Origin: Zonotrichia leucophrys gambelii
Taxonomy: Eukaryota > Chordata > Aves > Passeriformes > Passerellidae
Length of the DNA: 64,000 bases
NCBI RefSeq assembly: GCF_028769735.1
Contig: NC_088172.1
Coordinates: 95,775,235-95,839,234 of the forward strand
Direction of reading: 5' to 3'
The notes beneath the pieces are model-generated. The model saw nothing but the letters and a program-made list of their open reading frames with translations, was not told the DNA's origin and did not search any database. Below, piece by piece: positions 23,205 through 34,995 of the stretch; position 1 is the first letter of the stretch, and the number at the start of each line of letters is the position of its first letter. The translations under genes were made by a program, and so were the position numbers.

Positions 23205-24428
23205 TAGTTTTGTAGAAAGCCACATCCGTGTCCAAGGGTTTGGTCTACTGCTGAACAAAGTAACTTGCATCAGCATCCTGCTCAAAAGATTGCTTGTCTT
23301 AATTTACTCCAGCACCCTCAGCAGACAATAAGAGCCTTACACAAGCAGTCTGGCACATTAGGAAACTGTTTTCTGACTTGCTGTTCATCTTTCAAACATT
23401 ATCTGATTTAATCCTGCCTGTGGAGCAGGTTTAAATATGCAACATTGTTGAGAACTCTGAGTCCCCTTTTACTGACCTGGCCCCTGAGTTGCTCTGCACC
23501 CATCTTACATTTCCTCATGTGAAGGAGATGGACTTTGCTAGGACAAAGCCAGGACCCTTCCAGAATTCATGTCTTGTAGAGAAAGAGAGAAATGAGGCTG
23601 AAGGAAAGAGGATCAAACTCTCACCCCCAGTCCTGACTGCAGTTTAGGAGAACTCCAAGTCCTCACATCTTGCTTGCCAGGAAAAACAGTGACAAATAGA
23701 TATTCAGAGTAAACTATTGTGCAGACTGAACCTCTGTAACAGGAAGACAGAACGCCTTTAACAGGAAGATTGGCTCAGAAAAATTCCTAACACTTCCTGT
23801 AAAGACAGGTTTTGGTTTTACAGGAGGACAACAAAGGTACCAGAGCAAACTGATATTGTTTTGAGGCACTAATTTTCACTTGTAGCCTTTTGTGCTATTT
23901 TTGTCCTTACTGGAGAAGAATTTGCTTTGACTGTGCCACTTAAATTGACTAAGATTTATTACATCCTCCCAGCAATTTCTTTAATGCGCCTTCAGAGCAT
24001 TATGTAAAAATTGAGCAGGCAGAAGAGTGTGCTCCAGAGCTGCACACAAACAGATGTCTGGCAGCATCCTCCCAAGCCCCTATCCCCTGTTGGAAATACC
24101 AGAGCTGCAATGTCCACTCCACGAGAGTGCCAAAGTCACCTCTCCTCAGCAAGGACAGCAGGACACAACTTTCATGGAGCGGCTCCAGCACTAATAACAT
24201 CAACCCCAAATCAGGCTCTTGGGTAGCAAGGCAAACAGCCAAGTGGATGCAAATGTTAGGGAGGCAAAATTCCACAGTTATGACCCTCTGCTGGCTTAGA
24301 GGAAGAGATATCACCACCCAATATTTCTATGAGAGGTTTTTTACATGCAAAGTTGAGAATGTGTTTTTTCTGAATTCCTTAGAAATTAAGGAAACATTCT
24401 AAAAAGCACTAAATTGCCTAAAGGACAT
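23205..24428. other. Unique non-coding sequence
   Basis: The first 130 bp (to about 23335) remain complex and may extend copy A's conserved context. The rest, including a GC-richer patch at 24000-24320 with a 105-codon minus-strand frame, shows no recognisable gene. Confidence 0.5.
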
Positions 24429-24550
24429 AATTAAAAATAATTATTAAAATATATATCTATTATATATTATATATATATATATTATATATATATAATATAT
24501 AATTTTTATATGTATAATATATATATTAATAATAAAAGTATATTAAAAAT
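24429..24550. repeat. AT-rich alternating tract with inverted repeats
   Basis: About 120 bp made almost only of A and T, with long TATATA runs and mirrored ATTATATAT/ATATATAAT segments that can extrude hairpins. No other content. Confidence 0.9.
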
Positions 24551-24697
24551 AATCTTTACTACTTAATGATCCAACCTGTTTTAAAAAATACATATTGTAC
24601 TGCAATATTACATACAGACTGTGAAAATAACTCGCCTATCCTCCGTGTCAGTGCTGGAAAAGATTCCTTCTACACAAAAACATGCATGCAAAGAGAG

Positions 24698-24746
24698 TTA
24701 TTAGATAGTCTAATGAGCTTAGATTTATTAGATAGTCTAATGAGCT
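24698..24746. repeat. 27-bp tandem duplication
   Basis: The segment TTATTAGATAGTCTAATGAG recurs 27 bp downstream (24698 and 24725). The period is a multiple of three, so it gives a repeated peptide in a plus frame, but the frame has no other sign of being a gene. Confidence 0.85.
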
Positions 24747-25855
24747 CAGAGGAAAGAGAAATTGTGCTTCTCTTAAATGACACCTTAGATAAGGAAATCA
24801 CATGCTTAAAAGTGATCCTGGTGAAGGACTGAAATTACAAATGAGATAAGCAGGAAAGGGTTCATTACATTGTTCACTGAAGAGAAAGTTGCTATCAAAG
24901 TATCAGGTAGATGATGGAGGTACTTAATTCACCAAAAATTTGGGAATATTTCTTCTGTGACTTTTAAACTGCTTTGGGAATTAAAACTTCATGTGTGTTA
25001 CTTTGCAGCTCTTCTATACATCATGCAATTGTTCTGCAGTGGTCTTATTTTATTATGTATATTTTTACACCTGTGCTTATTTTTATGTATTGTACAGTTT
25101 CAAAAGAATCCTATGACATAAAAACCCCACACTTGTGGAACTCCTGACTCTTTAACATGAGTGAGGACAGTAGAACACAGCTCAGAACAAAAAGATAGAT
25201 AAACAACTGATATATTGAATTTCATATGAGTTTATGCATCTCAGTAGGAACAATCCCTGGATCACCCTTCTTTTCAAATTTAACCATTTAGGTACTTTTT
25301 TATTAAAGAATTCTCCTCTTAGAATGTGACCCTAAATAGTGATGCCACAAACACTTTGAAACTGTAGAGTTAAGGGAAAGTTTGATCTGAAAGGCAAACC
25401 TCTTCATTATACTCTCTGAAATCAATTAAAAAGTAATAAATAATCCACCTAGTACATTCTATACAAATATAGACTAAAGGAAAAAAGAAATTGTAGTGTT
25501 CTGGTGTTTTAAGATTTCAGTACTAGGTCAGCTAAAATTTAGCATGTGAATACCTAGATACAGTTATTCAATATATATTGTTGCCTTTCCAAGTTATTAA
25601 GTGTGAAAAAAAATTATCAGACAGTCTTAGAACCACACTAAACTGCTTTGGGCTATCTCTAGAGACAACTGAAAGATAAATATTCATATTTTAGCATATG
25701 TAGACATGTAAATAAATAATACAGTTACCTTTGTATATGAAAGAGCTCTATATTTGAACAAAAATAATTTAAAAGCAGACGACATTTGGGTTCTGAATAT
25801 ATTTTATTTAATATTGATTTGGTTTTCTAGGGAATGTGCTCGTTCCACTGCTTTT
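24747..25855. other. Unique non-coding sequence
   Basis: AT-rich, no open frame of note and no recognised repeat. Confidence 0.55.
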
Positions 25856-25909
25856 TGCATTCGATTTAGCAGATGGTAATTTTGATTCTGTATGTGAGGT
25901 GCATGGCAT
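25856..25909 (+). repeat. 54-bp element, copy B
   Basis: The partner of 23151-23204, same orientation, 2.7 kb downstream. Its frame closes at TAG near 25934 after GEMADK. It lies just downstream of a T-rich tract and TTTTCTAG, which looks like a splice acceptor; I do not call an exon, because the frame stops soon after and the paired copy has no comparable acceptor. Confidence 0.6.
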
Positions 25910-26400
25910 GGTAGGTGAAATGGCTGATAAATAGGGAATTCAACTGAATAGGAAGTACATTTCGTTTCATAATTCAATGTCTATTTAAAATATTTTTATT
26001 CAAAGGGTGAAAAAATGTGTTTCAACATGGCCTGTTGATTTCATCACCAGCTGTCTTTCAAGATACAGTCATACATAGTAAATATTTAATTACAATATTT
26101 GCTCAGTTTTTCACTATATATTTTAATGTCTCATGCATTTGATATAGTTTCAACTTGGGAGACAAGTCACTCAGGCTCCACGAGTGACTCAGGAGAATCC
26201 TGCAGTCAAATTCACAATGGACTGTGGGGTTCTTGTTGCAGAGGTGGGAAATCCACAAAGACATGCTCTCTGCTGCTGCCCAGCTTCAGGGGAGGTGATG
26301 GATGGCAGCACCTTCCCCCTTTGCTCTGCACCACCTCCCCAAAGTGCCATCACACAGCTGATGACAGAACCAAAAGGAAGAAGTTCCTCCACTGTTTGCT
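25910..26400. other. Non-coding sequence upstream of the CR1 tail
   Basis: AT-rich to about 26150, then GC-richer from 26160. The GC-rich part may include a more diverged portion of the CR1 element, but I could not match it. Overlapping frames on both strands (168 codons plus, 77 codons minus) look like by-products of composition. Confidence 0.45.
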
Positions 26401-26588
26401 TGAGAGATTGTGGAGTCTCCATCCGTGGGAATACTCAAAAGCCAAAGGAACACAGTCCTGGGTAACTTGTTCTAGATGTGTTTGCTCAAGCAGGGGAGTG
26501 GGACCAGAGGATCCACACAGATCCCTCCCAGATCCCTCCATTTTGTGTCGTTCTCAGCCATTCTCAGCCATTTTGTGTGATTCTGTGC
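26401..26588 (+). mobile_element. CR1 LINE, 5'-truncated 3' end
   Basis: The sequence follows the CR1 3' end seen in birds: AGATTGTGGAGTCTCCATCC, then ATACTCAAAAGCC, CACAGTCCTGGGTAACTTG, TCTAGATG, CTCAAGCAGGGGAGTGGGACC, and finally words of the ATTCTGTG type (TTTTGTGTGATTCTGTG). The terminal octamer-like words set the plus orientation. It carries only the end of the element, with no reverse transcriptase domain, as is usual for CR1 copies. Substitutions and a small duplicated TTCTCAGCCA near 26551 show it is old and inactive. The 5' boundary is approximate. Confidence 0.85.
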
Positions 26589-28289
26589 CTTGGTCTGACT
26601 CCTAAAACACCTGAACTCAGCCTCTGGTGCCTGCTGGGAAGAATTCTGGAGCAAGGGATGACTCCAAACCCATCAGAATTCCTCACCAAACAACACATCC
26701 CCAGTCCAGAGCATTGTATGTCAGACACAGTCAGAAGGAAAAAAAGGATAATTTCACTACAAACATCAACTGCAGGGCTGGGAAGGGCTGGCCCAGGAGT
26801 CCCAGGGGTTCAGCTGGTGATGGGAAATCAGCAGAGTGAGAAAACACTGATGAACCCACAGGAACTGATATGGTTTCGTTCCTTTCTTTGGGGAAAACAG
26901 TTGAACAGGAGCTCTTTGTGGCCCAGCAGAGAGAGCTCTTGCTGGCTAGAACTTTAGAGAAAGAGGGATTCTTAGAGAAGAGGAAAAAATAGTCAAGAAT
27001 AAGAAGAAAAAAACCACCGGGGCAGAAAATAGCATTTAAGAGAGATATCTCTGAAGAGACAATGGGTCAGAGGCCACAAACATTCCAGGTCCAACAAAAG
27101 GATGTGGACTGGGAGGGCATCCCTCCACAGGAAGGTCATGGGGACACAAGCTGATTTATAAGCCCAGAAGCACTGGAAAACATTACAAAATGCTTGTAAG
27201 TAAACAACAGAGAAAGATTAAATGTTTCCTTTAACCTCCTCAAACTATGTTAATATGGTTTCTGACTGAAATTACCTTGCTCAAAGTGAAGCAGGTCACT
27301 CCAAGATATTTCAGGAGCCGAATCTAAGGTTTCTCAAGTAGTTTTAATAATATAAAAAGTGTTTATAGTCTGATGAAACCAATTTTATCTCTGTACCATA
27401 AAAAAAAAAAAAAAAAACCCAAAACAAACAAAAAAAAAGTGTTTGAAAAAGCAAAGGCACTGTTTGATGCATATTGCTCTGGGAAACCTGAGAGAAGCCC
27501 AGGGGAGAGTGGAAAAGCAGCAGTGATGAGAAGTGCACACAGTTTATTGTAGTTGAGCACACCAAAGCTATTTAAGAAGCCAAGTAAAAGCTGTAGCTAA
27601 CAAGCCTGGAGGTTATGACAGCAGCCTTGGACCTGGAAAACATGTTTTCCATGAAGCTCCAAGAGCTCCTCCATAATGATTTAGAGGCAAAACAAAACAA
27701 AACCCACGAAAAGGAAAATAAAATGAGCTAAAAAAAAACAAAAAAAACCCCAGTGAGATTTGGTCTTCTCAGTTCAAATGCTATGTTCATCATGCCTTAG
27801 TTCCTTCTACACTATCATTTCCAGGAGAGATAAAGATAAAACACTTCAGTAGGCAATATGAGTACAAATCTGAAAAATACCTCAGATCTGGGTTTTCAAA
27901 GATATCTATGGACAGAATAGCTACATTAAAAAAAAAATCAGATATAATGTGCTTTCATATCTCCCTTTTAAATTCTTCAGTGCCATGTAGGTGATTTTCA
28001 AAGCCTTGCTAAAAGCCCAGCTCTATCTTTAAGTATTGAAGTACCTTGGAGAACATGGACCAACATCCCTTCAAATCTTTCCAAAATGAAATGCAATTTC
28101 TTGTGTTACTGGGTGGGCAATTTTAATCTTTTCTGCACCAAAATAGAGGGCCGCAAGCAGAGTTTAAAACAATAGTATATCCCAGTTTTGGGATTCTATG
28201 TAAATAAACAGAACCCTGAAGAAATAATAGTTGTTTTGAAATTTCTACCAGGAAATTAAGTGGGCTTATATTATAGAAGGAATAAAAAA
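26589..28289. other. Unique non-coding sequence with A-rich runs
   Basis: Holds A runs near 27401 and 27730 in an A/C-rich context. The part at 26840-27180 is purine-rich and GC-richer, without recognised family or gene. Confidence 0.5.
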
Positions 28290-28640
28290 TGTGCATTTTA
28301 TCCAGCTGTGCTTCGTTATGTTAAATTATGCAAGTTGATAGTGGAACTATAAAAATATATCCCGCCCAAAGGTTTCTCCCCTAAACATCCCCAAATAAGT
28401 CCGATGCAATCCAAAACTGCTTTTCTCCTGCATCCCATAAAATGCCCCACAGCCCATTGATGGGCCTGGAAGCTGCTGTCTGAATATTATTTGGTCTCCC
28501 TCTCCTGCCATTGTCTCTCTGAGCTCCAGTGTGGGTGTACAGAAGAGTTTTTACCACATAACCTGGCAGATCCCTTGAATAAATGTAATGTGAAATGCAA
28601 TTATGCTTGACAACCCAGATACGAAGGTCCAATAAAGAAC
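28290..28640. other. Candidate conserved non-coding element
   Basis: Complex sequence with scattered CpGs (CTTCGTTATG near 28313, ATCCCGCCC near 28359, GTCCGATGC near 28399, ATACGAAGG near 28620), ATGCAA and ATTATGC words, and no simple repeats. The 83-codon minus frame has no domain. Suggestive of a distal enhancer; unproven. Confidence 0.3.
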
Positions 28641-29508
28641 ATTATGAAGTCACATCAACTTTGGCTGCAAAACTATTTAATTACTTTTCTTTATGAATGC
28701 TCTAAAAATGTCTGCATGGAGAAGTATTTAAATTGTCACAAATAAAAATAGGGGTTGTGTATGCTCACATGTGCTCTTGTATTGCTTCTGTATCCCTGGG
28801 AGGATTTATTTTTGCCCTGATAGTCACACTAGAGGCACCCCCAAGTTTCCAGAAGTTTCCAGGAAGAATTACTCTCTCAGCACACAAAGCAGTCAGGTCA
28901 TCCCATTTTCAGCATAAGTACTGCTTTTCTATATTTCTAATTAATGAATTTTGCTTTATTGTTCACTCTATCAACTACCTACAATTTAAACCCGTTATCA
29001 GATCAATACAAGCCTTTCCAATGTTCATTATTCAATTCTCAGATGCTTTTCCTTACTTTTCTTTTTTTCTCTGTCTTCCTTAGGTATATTAAGCACCTTG
29101 GAGATGCACTGTAAAGGTCCTTGCTTGCAACATAATTATTTTCCAAAGTTTATGTTTAAACTACCTTTTTTACAGTACTAAGTGAAAATGCCTGAAGGTG
29201 TAAATGCCAGAATAACTTTGAATAACTTTGAACTTCTGTTCCCAGTTAGATTACAGATTGTATTATCACAAATACACCTTCAGAAGTGATAACCATGACA
29301 TATTTCTGTTGTGGGCCACTCCTTTGGTTTGCATGTTGGTCATAATGTTGGTCATTAAAGTTAATTAAAGTTCACTTCAGCCAAATCCCACAATCAGTTT
29401 AAAGAAGATATAACGTCTTAAGCCCCATAGAAACCATCTATTCTATAATATATTGCACTGCAGTAAAACTAAAGTTGTACATTGTGTTGTATAAAGTTGT
29501 ATTTATAA
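28641..29508. other. Unique non-coding sequence with short local duplications
   Basis: A plus-strand frame of 116 codons at 28733-29083 is hydrophobic but resembles nothing known. Perfect 10-bp (29211-29230) and 11-bp (29333, repeated at 29345) tandem copies occur here. Confidence 0.5.
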
Positions 29509-29582
29509 AAGTATATACACAATTATATATATAAAAATATAATTTTATATATATTTTATATCTATATAAAGAGTATATAATG
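29509..29582. repeat. AT-rich tract with inverted repeats
   Basis: TATATA and ATATAAAAATATA words mirrored around ATAATTTTAT, capable of hairpins. No other content. Confidence 0.85.
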
Positions 29583-32500
29583 TAATGTGAAATATTTATA
29601 CATATGTAAACCTCCAAACCCATCAACAAGGGGTTACACCACATCCCCAAGATGATTAATGGCTTTGGCAAATTTGACATTGGGTTTTGTCACAAGAAAA
29701 TTGTGTGAATATCTTTACTCAGGAGGCACACCACATTTAGCCTCATTTATCATAATTACCTTAACCTATTTCAACATTATAATGAAGGCTAGGGAATCAA
29801 TTTAATTGTTTATTTATTTTAGAAAAAATATTTTCCATGTGTCATCATGTCTGCTTTGCACTTGACCTTTTAATCAAAACACTCACAGTCGCTTCTTTTC
29901 ACCCCATATTTACTTACTGATTACTTTTGCTCAGGATTTGTGTGTTGCCTGCGTGCTGAACAACCAACAGCCAGAAGGGTGACTCATTAGCACAAAACAC
30001 AAAAATTATTCTGTTTTAGGGGATAACTGAAACAAAGATTCCTCCTGATGCAGGACTGAACTCTTTGCATCTTCCTGAAGCCTGTGGAGCTGCAAGTCAT
30101 AGTCAGAGTGATGGGACAGTTCCCAAGGAACTGAGAGGAAGTGCCTGAGCCCATGTCAGAGATAAATAATGTTGTAATTGTGCTTTAAAACCTTTCTTCT
30201 TTTTGGGGATGGTTGCAGCAATTAAGCTATATGAAAACTCAAAATCTGACCAGAAATATGAGCTTCTTTCTTTGAGAAAAAGAAAACCAATTAAATACAG
30301 AGCAAGGTATCTGTTCCGAAGCTATATTTGAAAATAATTAATCAGAATAAACACCATTTCGAAAAAAAACAACCTAGAAGACAGAATAAATTTTACATAA
30401 GCTGTACTTCAATACAGAATGTAAAGTAACAAAAAAAAAAGGTTTCCAATAAACATTTTGCAAAAAGAAGTAACTTGCTCCCCTGATAATGCTGATCAGT
30501 GTTTCCCTGCAATGCCTCCTTACCAAGGAAATCCTGAAAATCAGATTTCTCATTAAGTAAAGATTTTTTCCAGCTGAAGGAAAAAAAAAAAAAATATCAC
30601 TATGAAGTTTTTTAAAAGTTCATCCAAAGGAGAATTTCAAAGTCTGAGTTGGAAAGAAACATGGTTCAGTATGAGCACAAGTAGTTGCAGAAGTACCATA
30701 GGCAATGCAGTCGTGCTCTGACTCAATATACATGAAGAATATTGATAGTGGAACTCAATTATGAATGACAGAGAAAAATACTGAAAATTAATCTGAACAA
30801 AATGAAGGCCATTGATCAATGTCAACGCCCATAAAAAGCCCTTCCCAAAAGGAAAAAAAAACCAAAAAACCCAACTCAGCATATTTGGTGAGATAATTGA
30901 AAGGCAGAACAATAAATCTGCTTTAATAACCACTTGGGTCAAATAGAAATCAGACAACAGAAGTCAGATATAAAAGAATCATTCTAACAAATCCACATTT
31001 TATAAATAACAGGACTATACAGGACATCCATCACACAACATATGGCTCAGAAAAAAAATGCAGAGTTTGAAGAAGGCATTTCTACACTGTGTAAGAAAAC
31101 AGTTTGAAAATGAAACAAAGGAATTTAATTCAAAAATTTTAAAAAGTGAAACAGCATAACTTTCCTCTCAAAGGAAACACAGATATATGGTTCCAGCTTC
31201 TGAATAGTACAGTTCAGTAGTATTGCTAGAAGCTTGTTACTGGAAAATTAATCTATCATCTACTAACAGAGATGCGCAACAGAGGAGTTCAGATACAACT
31301 TGTCCTGATATTCAGTTGAGAGATATAGGAGAACAGAGATTTTTACCTGAAAGCTCTTCTAAAGGAATTTTATCTGCACCTTAACTTAACTAGAGTGAAA
31401 AGTTAAAGTGCATTTTGTATTTTCGGCCTGAGAAAAAGAATGAAGGATCTATTATCAGACACAGACAAAATAAAATATTTCAATAGCATTTGTCATTATT
31501 CCTGATGATATTTTATTCCTGTTTTCACCATTTCCTCTCATTAAATTTTTATTGTCCTGAATTACTTATAAATTAAAATGCTGAATCAGAAAATGTGGTA
31601 ACAAATGTTTAAATTAATATGAAGCATATTTACAGTATATAATCACAAAGGTATCACTTTTTAAATCTTTTAAAAGATATTACTGTCAAAGGGTGGAATT
31701 TCATCACATTTTAAAATTATTAAAGTACTTGTAATATGGTCAACAGAGCCTTAAGAGGCAAACTGTAACGTCTTAAAATGTTGCATAAGGTGTTTAGGCA
31801 GTATTTAACTTTCCTTTTCTGTATTCTGAAAGAAATTCAGATTTCAATGGTACTAATGTTAAGGGCAAGATTGGTCTTAAATGGATTTGATTGTAGTGAT
31901 TGGAATGTATCACTTAGTTTACCACTCCCCTACAAGCACAGGTCTGACTTTACAAATCAAGATACAGATAATTGCTAAAATGCACCAGAAACCTGGCCTT
32001 TATCTAATTCCACTGCAAAACATGTAGAACAGGTCTCTAATAATCACCTCAGGAAAATATCATTAGCTCTCCATCTCTTTTTTATTATTTTTGGTAGTTC
32101 CACACATTAGCACAACTGTTCTCTTCTCCCACTATCGCCTTAAGAGATCAGGAGGAAAGGATCATTAAGCTGTGAGCATTTTCTACTTTCAAAAAAAAAA
32201 AAGGAAGTCAAATTCTGCAGCAACCACAAAGACAAACAAAAGGAGAACTTCTCAGAAATTACCTTTAATTCTCCTTTATGGGAGTGGGCTGTCTAAATGC
32301 AAATGGATCTGCAAATACCTTTACAGATCTCTGGGAAATTTGGTGCTTCCAAAACTAGACCTCATAACCCAATTTCTGTGAAATCCTCGGAGAACTGTTT
32401 TTAGAGAGCCAATACTGGGAATAGTTTGAGAAAAAAAACATTGTAAAATATATTGATATTTATAGTGCAACAGCATGTCAGTGATACAAATGTAGGTAGC

Positions 32501-33700
32501 CCTATAAAATACTCACTGAAATACCCATATCAAATCTCCATAGCACACCAAATTCCCAAGCATTCCACTGAGGGTGTGGATTTCCTTCTCCACTCTCCAA
32601 CCTCCCTTCCACAGACAGGTGTCAGACACTGCAGCACTTTGGTACTTCAAAAGAGTGAAAAGGGAGATGAGAGTGAGCTGCCAAAGTGAATTCAAAGGAT
32701 CAAAAGCAGGAAAAAAGGAGAACGACCTAGATTTGACACACTTCAATTCACTGTGACACTGCCCACTTCCAAACTGTTACAAGAATAACTTTTGTGAAAA
32801 CCTGTATTGGAAGTAATATTCATGTGCTTAAAAAATGACAGAAACCAAAGAAGACAATTTGTCTTTTTTTTTTTTGACACGTGTGAAAATGACTTTAAAT
32901 CTTTTTTTTTTTTTTACATAAATAATATGTAAATCCTGTACATCAACTTGAAGATGGCGAAAAGGAGTGTGAAGTGCAACCAGCTCATCCCAGTTTCCCC
33001 TTTCACTTGACATGAAAAAGGCACATTAGCCATGAGAATAAATAAAATTCTGGTTGCAGATGTTAAAATACTGGATATTCACCTTTCTCTATTCCAGATT
33101 AAGGAGAAATTTCAAAATATTAAATTCACTTGGAAAATGAAACTCATCTGCACTGTTTGTGTCTTTGAAGAGGGCAGCTCTGAGAGGAACAAAACATTCA
33201 AAGGCACTGTCTCCATAAATTTAGCATCTCACAGAGACAATGAATGTATGGAGAATTACTCATGTCAAACTATTTTTTATGTCTGCTCTGTTAGATTGCA
33301 GCCAGTTGAGTTGATAAACAGCCAGCACAGAAATCTCCACACTTTTACCACTCCATTTGAGAAGCTATTTGTGCCCAAAATGCAGTCAGTCAGCCCAAAC
33401 AACTGAAAAAAATGGATTCCTCAGCTCCCCTGCAGCAGCTCGCCTGCTGAGCCACAGAGGCCACATCGTTCTTCAGAATTATCCTGGTCCTTTTCTCCTT
33501 GTTGAGGTAACAGGATGTGCCCAAGCCACCATGACAAACAATCACTCTCTGTCATAGCTATTCTCCTACCACACTCAAACTTCCTGATAACATTGCAGGA
33601 TGAGATTGCGAAGTGAATGTGCATTTTGGCATTGGAAAGAGTTTTTGACTTTTCCACTGTCCTCCAAATATTCCCTCCTTAATTTTCATGCCCGTAATTG
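29583..33700. other. Unique non-coding sequence
   Basis: AT-rich throughout. Contains T12 and T14 runs at 32864 and 32902 and several poly-A runs. Frames of up to 124 codons (33032-33406) lack domains. No repeat family was recognised. Confidence 0.55.
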
Positions 33701-33705
33701 CCTTG
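33701..33705. repeat. Target-site duplication, left copy (CCTTG)
   Basis: CCTTG precedes the LTR and is repeated exactly at 34991-34995. A 5-bp duplication fits ERVL-like (class III) or some ERV1 integrases, not the 6-bp ERVK type seen near 4 kb. Confidence 0.85.
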
Positions 33706-33826
33706 TGTCATGGTTTGAGCCTGGCACAGAGCCAGTGCCCCCCATGAAAATGCCTCACCCTGGTGTCTGCTGTGAGATGTGACCAGGAATAAGCAAAACA
33801 GGCTCTAACTTAAACATAAAGACCAC

Positions 33827-33832
33827 TTTATT
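33827..33832 (-). promoter_or_regulatory. Putative LTR polyadenylation signal (AATAAA on minus strand)
   Basis: TTTATT on the plus strand reads AATAAA on the minus strand, 121 bp from the LTR's 3' end when read in that direction. Used here as the main clue for LTR orientation. Confidence 0.45.
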
Positions 33833-34602
33833 ACTTAAACTACAGGAAAATAGGGAGAGACTATAAGGAAAAAGAAGAAAAGAATTGAAAACCTTACAAA
33901 AAAAACCCATTTTCCTCCTCCCCCACCACCTGACTTTCCCAATCCAATACATTCTCCCAAAACAACTGCCCAGCCTTGGCCCCACACGTTAGTATACTCA
34001 AACTTCAGTTCATGAAGAGGAAAGGAGTCTTTCTTGTTCCATAGGCTTCTCACGGAAACACACTGAAAACCTCGTGTGCTTCCCTGTCACTTCGGCACCG
34101 CCCGGAAAGTCCATTTGCCGCTTGTGACATCTTCCTTCCATGCTCAGTGCTCTCACCACCGAGACATGGCCAGAGCTGCTTTTAGGGTTGTCTTTCAAGG
34201 ATGCCTTGTCTCACTCCAAAAAGGCACAGTCTCTGCTTTTGGGACATCTGTCCCCCCCATATTTTTCCAACCCCCTGGGGCCGGGGGGTCCTCACGAAGA
34301 ACCTTCCTGGTTTTGAGGCACTGCCTCCCCCTAAATGCAGTCTGTGTCACAGGAACAACTGAGTCCATGGCTACAAGAAAAAGTCCAGCCAAAAGGCCAC
34401 TCCAAATCATCTCCCCCCATCCAATCATCTCCACATTCTTCGGGCCAAAGTCCTTGTCTCATCTCATCTCTCATCTCCCTTCTTATTCAGCTTCGAGGAG
34501 GATTAGCATTTTTGCAAGGCCCCAATCATGCAAGAAAGGGTTAAAAGTTTTCAGTCTCTGTCTGTCCTGGGACGAGATGATACTCCCACACGTGCTGCTG
34601 CT

Positions 34603-34657
34603 GCGGCCGGCCGCTCTCCCTCCCGGAGAGGGGGGGGGGGGGGGGGGGGCCGGCCGC
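34603..34657. repeat. G20 tract flanked by GGCCGGCC palindromes
   Basis: GCGGCCGGCCGC at 34603-34614 is a perfect 12-bp palindrome. It is followed by CTCTCCCTCCCGGAGAG, which can pair with itself, then 20 consecutive G (34630-34649), then CCGGCCGCC, which can pair with the first palindrome. The block is strongly structured and may also be a sequencing or assembly weak point. Confidence 0.85.
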
Positions 34658-34990
34658 CCGATGTCTCAATGTCTCTTGGGGCTCCGCCACCCTTCCATCC
34701 TTGAAAGCCCCTCAACCCCCACCTCTGTCCAGGCCCCTGGCCTACCGCATGGCCGCCCCTCCCCCGCCCAGCAGCAGCGGGCTGGGCGGGGGAAGAGATC
34801 TGACCTCTTCGCCCGACGATGTCCCAAAGAGGAAGTGCCAGGGCAGTGCCTTGCTTTTAACCCCTGTGTATTCTCGGAGGTGTGTCCAAACCCCACTGGC
34901 TACACCAGGTGTCAGTATGAAACCCAAAACCTTCATTGGTTTGACCACAGCTTCCCAGAATTCCCACTCCTTCCTGGTCAAACCACGACA

Positions 34991-34995
34991 CCTTG
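34991..34995. repeat. Target-site duplication, right copy (CCTTG)
   Basis: Exact copy of 33701-33705; fixes the LTR's right end. Confidence 0.85.

Larger units (their letters stand above)
33706..34990 (-). mobile_element. Solo LTR, 1285 bp, ERVL- or ERV1-like
   Basis: The left end reads TGTCATGGTTTGA and the right end TCAAACCACGACA, so the ends are inverted copies with one mismatch, and a perfect CCTTG duplication flanks both. The minus strand is taken as sense because AATAAA then lies near the LTR's 3' end (33832 down to 33827, 121 bp from the end), and a TTAAAAGC TATA-like word lies near its 5' end (34860-34853). The middle is GC-rich with CpGs and a G20 tract. No retroviral genes flank it. 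A plus-strand open frame of 341 codons (34076-35101) crosses most of it and leaves the element at the right end; its peptide has no retroviral or cellular domain. Family assignment rests on memory of passerine LTRs and on the 5-bp duplication. Confidence 0.85.

Noticed and set aside
25830..25934. Possible exon: T-rich run, TTTTCTAG, then a frame containing the 54-bp element
   Set aside because: The frame stops after about 33 codons, no donor site is evident, and the paired element at 23151 lacks an acceptor and differs mostly at coding-changing positions.
26099..26957. Frames of 168 and 159 codons on the plus strand
   Set aside because: They overlap each other and minus-strand frames, cover the CR1 tail, and contain no reverse-transcriptase or other motif.
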